This document shows positions 6,592 to 8,664 of a stretch of DNA of 8,664 bases, piece after piece. The DNA comes from Thermoactinomycetaceae bacterium (GTDB lineage: Bacteria; Bacillota; Bacilli; Thermoactinomycetales; Thermoactinomycetaceae), in the NCBI GenBank assembly GCA_025449475.1, contig JANWJM010000112.1, forward strand, positions 1-8,664, given 5' to 3'. The notes under the pieces were generated by a model. The model searched no databases, was not told the DNA's origin, and worked only from the letters and a program-made list of their open reading frames with translations. Positions within the stretch are counted from its first letter, which is position 1; every line of letters starts with the position of its first letter. Position numbers and translations under genes: made by a program.

Positions 6592-6814
6592 ATCTTTTGT
6601 CTACATCTGGATTTTTTTTTGATTATGAGGGATATGCATCTCCATCGTCAGGCATAGGGAATGATCAAATGGTTATAATAGGTGAGGATTTGATTTAAAA
6701 ATTGAAAGTGTTGAGCATTCAGTAATTGACAGATATAAAGGGATTATGGTAAGGTGATTGAGATTTTTGGTAAACGATACAAAAAGTTTGGCTTCCAATA
6801 TAGGAGGTGGCAAT
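6592..6814 (+). other. Gene-free spacer between sigH and rpmG
   Basis: I see no coding frame here with a ribosome binding site. It holds a run of nine T residues (6612-6620) without a convincing stem before it, a lone TATAAT (6674-6679) without a good -35, and the rpmG promoter described separately. No intrinsic terminator for sigH is evident, so some read-through into rpmG is possible. Confidence 0.6.
6711..6739 (+). promoter_or_regulatory. Sigma-A promoter of rpmG-secE-nusG
   Basis: TTGAGC (6711-6716) and TATAAA (6734-6739) are spaced exactly 17 bp, predicting a start near 6746 and a leader of about 70 nt. A perfect TTGACA follows at 6726-6731. It could pair with an extended but poor -10 (TGG plus TAAGGT, 6747-6755) at an 18-bp spacing, so two overlapping promoters are possible. 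Confidence 0.55.
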
Positions 6815-6964
6815 GTGAGAGTAAATATTACACTAGCTTGTACTGAATGTCGTTCACGAAATTTTGCACTCACCAAAAATAAACGCAAGCATCCCGATCG
6901 CATGGAAATTCGAAAATATTGCCCTCGTTGTAATGCACACACCACTCATCGCGAAACAAAATAA
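6815..6964 (+). CDS. rpmG: 50S ribosomal protein L33
   Basis: This 49-residue protein has the exact usual length of bacterial L33, a small protein of the 50S subunit near the E site. It is the zinc-binding (C+) form: two CxxC pairs are present at C9/C12 (ACTEC) and C36/C39 (YCPRC). The conserved middle RNFALTKNKRKHPDRMEIRKY matches the family. GTG at 6815 is preceded by a strong AGGAGGTG (6802-6809). A TTG 57 bases upstream in the same frame has no ribosome binding site and would add residues foreign to L33. It lies upstream of secE and nusG, as in Bacillus (rpmGB). Confidence 0.95.
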   Translation: MRVNITLACTECRSRNFALTKNKRKHPDRMEIRKYCPRCNAHTTHRETK

Positions 6965-6987
6965 TTTTGTCAAAAGCGGGTGATAAG

Positions 6988-7212
6988 ATGGCATTTCTGG
7001 CGAGTGTTGGTCGAGGAATCCGAAATAGCTGGACAGGCACCATTAATTTTTTTCGGGGTAGTCTTCAAGAATTAAAAAAGGTTCGTTGGCCAACGCGTAA
7101 AGAACTTGTCACATATACAGTTGTTGTTATTTTTACCGTCATCTCGATCGCTGTCTTTTTCTTTTTCATTGACTTGGGGATTGCCAAAATCGTACAATTA
7201 CTTACCAAATAG
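6988..7212 (+). CDS. secE: Preprotein translocase subunit SecE
   Basis: SecE is the small membrane subunit that clamps SecY in the Sec protein-export channel. This 74-aa form has one transmembrane segment, as in other Gram-positives. The conserved amphipathic region is FRGSLQELKKVRWPTRKEL (residues 22-40), with the hallmark KKVRWPT. The transmembrane segment follows at about 42-62 (TYTVVVIFTVISIAVFFFF). ATG at 6988 is chosen because GGGTGAT just upstream matches the anti-Shine-Dalgarno in the right register. A TTG at 6967 would add seven residues and has no ribosome binding site. The gene lies 23 bases after rpmG. Confidence 0.94.
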   Translation: MAFLASVGRGIRNSWTGTINFFRGSLQELKKVRWPTRKELVTYTVVVIFTVISIAVFFFFIDLGIAKIVQLLTK

Positions 7213-7243
7213 GAATAAATTTTGAGAAAAGCCATAAGGGGGG

Positions 7244-7257
7244 AAGGGATATCCCTT
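7244..7257. repeat. Perfect 14-base palindrome just before nusG
   Basis: AAGGGATATCCCTT is its own reverse complement. In RNA it can fold as AAGGG / CCCTT around an ATAT loop. It separates the purine-rich AAGGGGGG (7236-7243) from the nusG ATG; with the hairpin folded the remaining spacer is seven bases (7258-7264). Confidence 0.7.
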
Positions 7258-7264
7258 GACAGGT

Positions 7265-7798
7265 ATGGAAAAAAATTGGTATGTCGTTCATACGTATTCT
7301 GGCTATGAGAATAAAGTGAAGACAAACTTGGAAAAACGTGTGCATTCGATGGAGATGCAAGATAAAATCTTTCGCGTGCTTGTTCCGGTGGAGGAAGAGG
7401 TTGAGCATAAAGAAGGTAAGAAAAAAACAGTGATGCGTAAGGTTTTTCCAGGCTATGTGTTAGTAGAAATGATTATGACAGACGATTCATGGTATGTTGT
7501 ACGGAATACACCAGGTGTAACCGGTTTTGTTGGGTCTTCTGGGTCTGGCTCCAAACCGACCCCCCTTATGCCAGATGAGGTTGAATCAATTCTCGTCCAA
7601 ATGGGCATCGAAGAGAGCCGTAAAAAAGTCGATTTTCAAATTGATGATCAAGTAAAAGTAATAGATGGTCTTTTTACGGATATGACTGGAACCATTGAAG
7701 AGATTGACTGGAATCGTTCAAAATTGAAAGTGTTAGTCAATATGTTTGGACGGGAGACGCCTTTAGAACTTGATTTTTCCCAAGTCGAAAAGATTTAG
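7265..7798 (+). CDS. nusG: Transcription termination/antitermination factor NusG
   Basis: NusG binds RNA polymerase and modulates pausing, elongation and coupling to ribosomes. The NGN domain occupies residues 1 to about 110, with NWYVVHTYSGYENKVK at the start, VFPGYVLVEM, and the RNTPGVTGFVG signature. A KOW domain ends the protein (DDQVKVIDGLFTDMTGTIEEID). ATG at 7265 gives 177 aa and begins MEKNWYVVHTYSGYE exactly like Bacillus NusG. An in-frame TTG at 7256 would add three residues and has AAGGGA six bases upstream. A 14-base palindrome lies between the purine-rich ribosome binding site and the ATG. No terminator is visible after the stop. Confidence 0.95.
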   Translation: MEKNWYVVHTYSGYENKVKTNLEKRVHSMEMQDKIFRVLVPVEEEVEHKEGKKKTVMRKVFPGYVLVEMIMTDDSWYVVRNTPGVTGFVGSSGSGSKPTPLMPDEVESILVQMGIEESRKKVDFQIDDQVKVIDGLFTDMTGTIEEIDWNRSKLKVLVNMFGRETPLELDFSQVEKI

Positions 7799-7886
7799 CG
7801 CTCATTTCAACTTCCTCGATCGCATACCCTTGCTTCGAAAGAAAATAGTCCTGAATGCATTTTCAGATGCTTCAAGCGGCGATTTG

Positions 7887-7895
7887 TGGTAGAAT
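7887..7895 (+). promoter_or_regulatory. Extended -10 promoter of rplK-rplA
   Basis: TAGAAT (7890-7895) matches five of six -10 positions and has TG one base upstream, an extended -10. The -35 region (about 7866-7872) is poor. Transcription would start near 7902, giving a leader of about 140 nt before rplK. An imperfect inverted repeat (7852-7874) overlaps the upstream region. Confidence 0.55.
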
Positions 7896-7901
7896 ATTAG
7901 T

Positions 7902-8043
7902 CGGTTCTGTGAAAGTTGTTGAGATGATGAAAAAGAGGTCTGTTTCCCGTCTTCGGGACGTGCTAAAATGTTGTGGGTTGTTAGCCGTGCCTGTGGGAGG
8001 GTCATAACCCGAGAAAACCACATTGTGGAGGAGGCTGATTAAT
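7902..8043 (+). promoter_or_regulatory. Structured leader of rplK-rplA mRNA
   Basis: Three successive hairpins are visible. TCCCG / CGGGA (7945-7949 / 7954-7958) has a four-base loop. ACG-GCTAA / TTAGC-CGT (7958-7960 plus 7962-7966 with 7981-7988) has a bulged T and a 14-base loop. The last is the L1-like element at 7992-8022, just before the GGAGGAGG ribosome binding site (8027-8034). None of them is followed by a T run, so control, if any, should be translational rather than by termination. The leader start is inferred from the promoter. Confidence 0.6.
7992..8022 (+). promoter_or_regulatory. L1-binding autoregulatory hairpin upstream of rplK
   Basis: TGTGG (7992-7996) pairs with CCACA (8018-8022) and GGGT (7999-8002) with ACCC (8007-8010). 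Between the helices lies an asymmetric internal loop, GA (7997-7998) opposite GAGAAAA (8011-8017). A helix / GA opposite GAGAAA / helix layout is the known recognition element of ribosomal protein L1 in regulatory mRNAs. GTGGGAGG also resembles the L1 stalk of 23S rRNA. L1 is encoded two genes into this transcript, so feedback on rplK-rplA translation is expected. The element ends four bases before the ribosome binding site. Confidence 0.75.
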
Positions 8044-8469
8044 ATGGCTAAAAAAGTGATTAACGTCATCAAATTACAGGTTCCAGCTGGAAATGCCAAT
8101 CCGGGACGTCCTGTTGGTCCTGCGTTAGGTACAGCTGGAATTAATATCATGGGATTCTGTAAAGAATTCAATGCACGGACGCAAGATCAAGCAGGGATGA
8201 TTATACCTGTAGAGATTACTGTTTATGAGGATCGTTCATTTGAATTTATTACGAAAACGCCACCTGCAGCAATTTTATTAAAGAAGGCTGCTAAAGTTGA
8301 CAAAGGTTCGGGTGAACCCAATAAAGTCAAAGTGGCCAAAGTAAGTCGTGAGCAGATTCGTGAAATCGCAGAGATCAAAATGCCTGATCTGAATGCGGCA
8401 GATATCGAAGGTGCTATGAAAATTGTTGAAGGCACTGCACGTAGCATGGGGATCACGGTTGAAGACTGA
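8044..8469 (+). CDS. rplK: 50S ribosomal protein L11
   Basis: L11 forms the base of the GTPase-associated stalk on 23S rRNA, binds thiopeptides and supports elongation factor action. The 141-aa length is the usual one. The N-terminal domain holds the proline-rich PAGNANPGRPVGPALGTAGINI, the region where thiopeptide resistance mutations map in other bacteria, followed by IMGFCKEFN. The C-terminal rRNA-binding domain holds KTPPAAILLKKAA, MPDLNAADIEGAMKIVEGTARSMGI. ATG at 8044 follows GGAGGAGG. A TTG at 8023 in the same frame would add seven residues but overlaps the L1-like hairpin, so I reject it. rplA follows after 61 bases. Confidence 0.97.
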   Translation: MAKKVINVIKLQVPAGNANPGRPVGPALGTAGINIMGFCKEFNARTQDQAGMIIPVEITVYEDRSFEFITKTPPAAILLKKAAKVDKGSGEPNKVKVAKVSREQIREIAEIKMPDLNAADIEGAMKIVEGTARSMGITVED

Positions 8470-8487
8470 TGTTCTAAATCTGCTCAA

Positions 8488-8513
8488 GTGGGAGGATTTT
8501 CCGCTATAACCAC
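8488..8513 (+). promoter_or_regulatory. Possible second L1-like site upstream of rplA
   Basis: GTGG (8488-8491) can pair with CCAC (8510-8513) and GGA (8494-8496) with TCC (8500-8502). The internal loop is GA (8492-8493) opposite the seven bases GCTATAA (8503-8509). The layout copies the rplK element, including a seven-base 3' loop strand, but the inner helix is only three pairs and the loop sequence differs. It ends one base before the rplA ribosome binding site (AAGGGAGG, 8515-8522). Confidence 0.35.
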
Positions 8514-8530
8514 GAAGGGAGGAAAGAAAA

Positions 8531-8664
8531 GTGGCGAAACATGGGAAAAAATATCGTGCGTCATTGGAAAAAATTGAACCAAACAAATTGTATCATCCTG
8601 AGCAAGCTCTATCTTTGGTGAGAGATTTGGCCTCAGCGAAATTTGACGAAACGGTAGAAGTGGC
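8531..8664 (+). CDS. rplA: 50S ribosomal protein L1, 3'-truncated by window end
   Basis: Only the first 44 codons are in the window, and the frame stays open to the last base. The N-terminus MAKHGKKYRASLEKIEPNK, followed by YHPEQALSLVRDL and AKFDETVEV, matches the start of bacterial L1. L1 binds the mobile stalk of 23S rRNA and helps release deacylated tRNA. In many bacteria it also represses its own operon by binding the mRNA. The GTG start has AAGGGAGG eight bases upstream. The gene lies directly after rplK, the standard arrangement. Confidence 0.93.
   Translation, partial: MAKHGKKYRASLEKIEPNKLYHPEQALSLVRDLASAKFDETVEV

Noticed and set aside
6612..6620. Run of nine T residues after sigH as an intrinsic terminator
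   Set aside because: No GC-containing stem precedes it; only a four-pair AATC/GATT match could be found.
6674..6679. Perfect TATAAT upstream of rpmG
   Set aside because: No acceptable -35 at 16-18 bp and no TG extension; the TTGAGC/TATAAA pair downstream is better.
6685..6707. AGGATTT followed by GAAA, resembling a sigma-H promoter between sigH and rpmG
   Set aside because: The distance between the two boxes is about two bases shorter than in known sigma-H promoters such as spoVG, and GAAA differs from GAAT.
7945..7958. TCCCG/CGGGA hairpin in the rplK leader as a terminator
   Set aside because: It is short and not followed by a T run; it is more likely part of the leader fold.
1..8664. Mobile element, CRISPR array, tRNA/rRNA or defence system
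   Set aside because: No repeats, transposase, integrase, RNA gene or foreign coding style seen; every gene fits a conserved housekeeping cluster.

Overview
This window is a low-to-moderate GC Firmicute (Bacillales-type) chromosomal segment. All genes lie on the + strand, in the conserved yacL - ispD - ispF - cysE - cysS - rlmB - rae1(yacP) - sigH - rpmG - secE - nusG - rplK - rplA order known from Bacillus subtilis. The proteins closely resemble the Bacillus ones (SigH, NusG and L11 especially). A spo0H-type sigma factor suggests an endospore-former. Family assignment within Bacillales is not possible from this window.

Layout. 1-705 is the 3' two thirds of a yacL-like PIN/TRAM protein. 747-1929 holds ispD and ispF, two enzymes of the MEP isoprenoid pathway. 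A bulged hairpin at the end of ispF abuts a strong sigma-A promoter that drives a ~280-nt T-box leader (about 1976-2259). Both the specifier triplet (UGC) and the acceptor-pairing bulge (UGGA, complementary to a U73 discriminator) point to tRNA-Cys. The leader controls cysE, cysS and probably rlmB and rae1. gltX and mrnC, which sit in this cluster in B. subtilis, are absent.

5727-5934 is a leader between a sigma-A promoter and sigH. It can encode a short peptide and fold so as to mask a possible sigH ribosome binding site. 6592-6814 is a gene-free spacer with a promoter for rpmG-secE-nusG. secE and nusG supply the translocon and transcription-elongation partners normally found beside ribosomal protein genes. 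7799-8043 carries a promoter and a structured leader for rplK-rplA. Just before rplK is a hairpin whose asymmetric GA / GAGAAAA internal loop matches the L1-binding element of regulatory mRNAs. A weaker look-alike lies just upstream of rplA, which encodes L1 and runs off the window.

Functionally this is a housekeeping block: RNA processing, isoprenoid precursors, cysteine synthesis and charging, rRNA methylation, ribosome-linked mRNA cleavage, sporulation/stationary-phase sigma factor, protein export and ribosome proteins. There is no mobile element, CRISPR array, rRNA, tRNA or foreign-looking gene. The interesting material is in the RNA leaders rather than in a new protein system.
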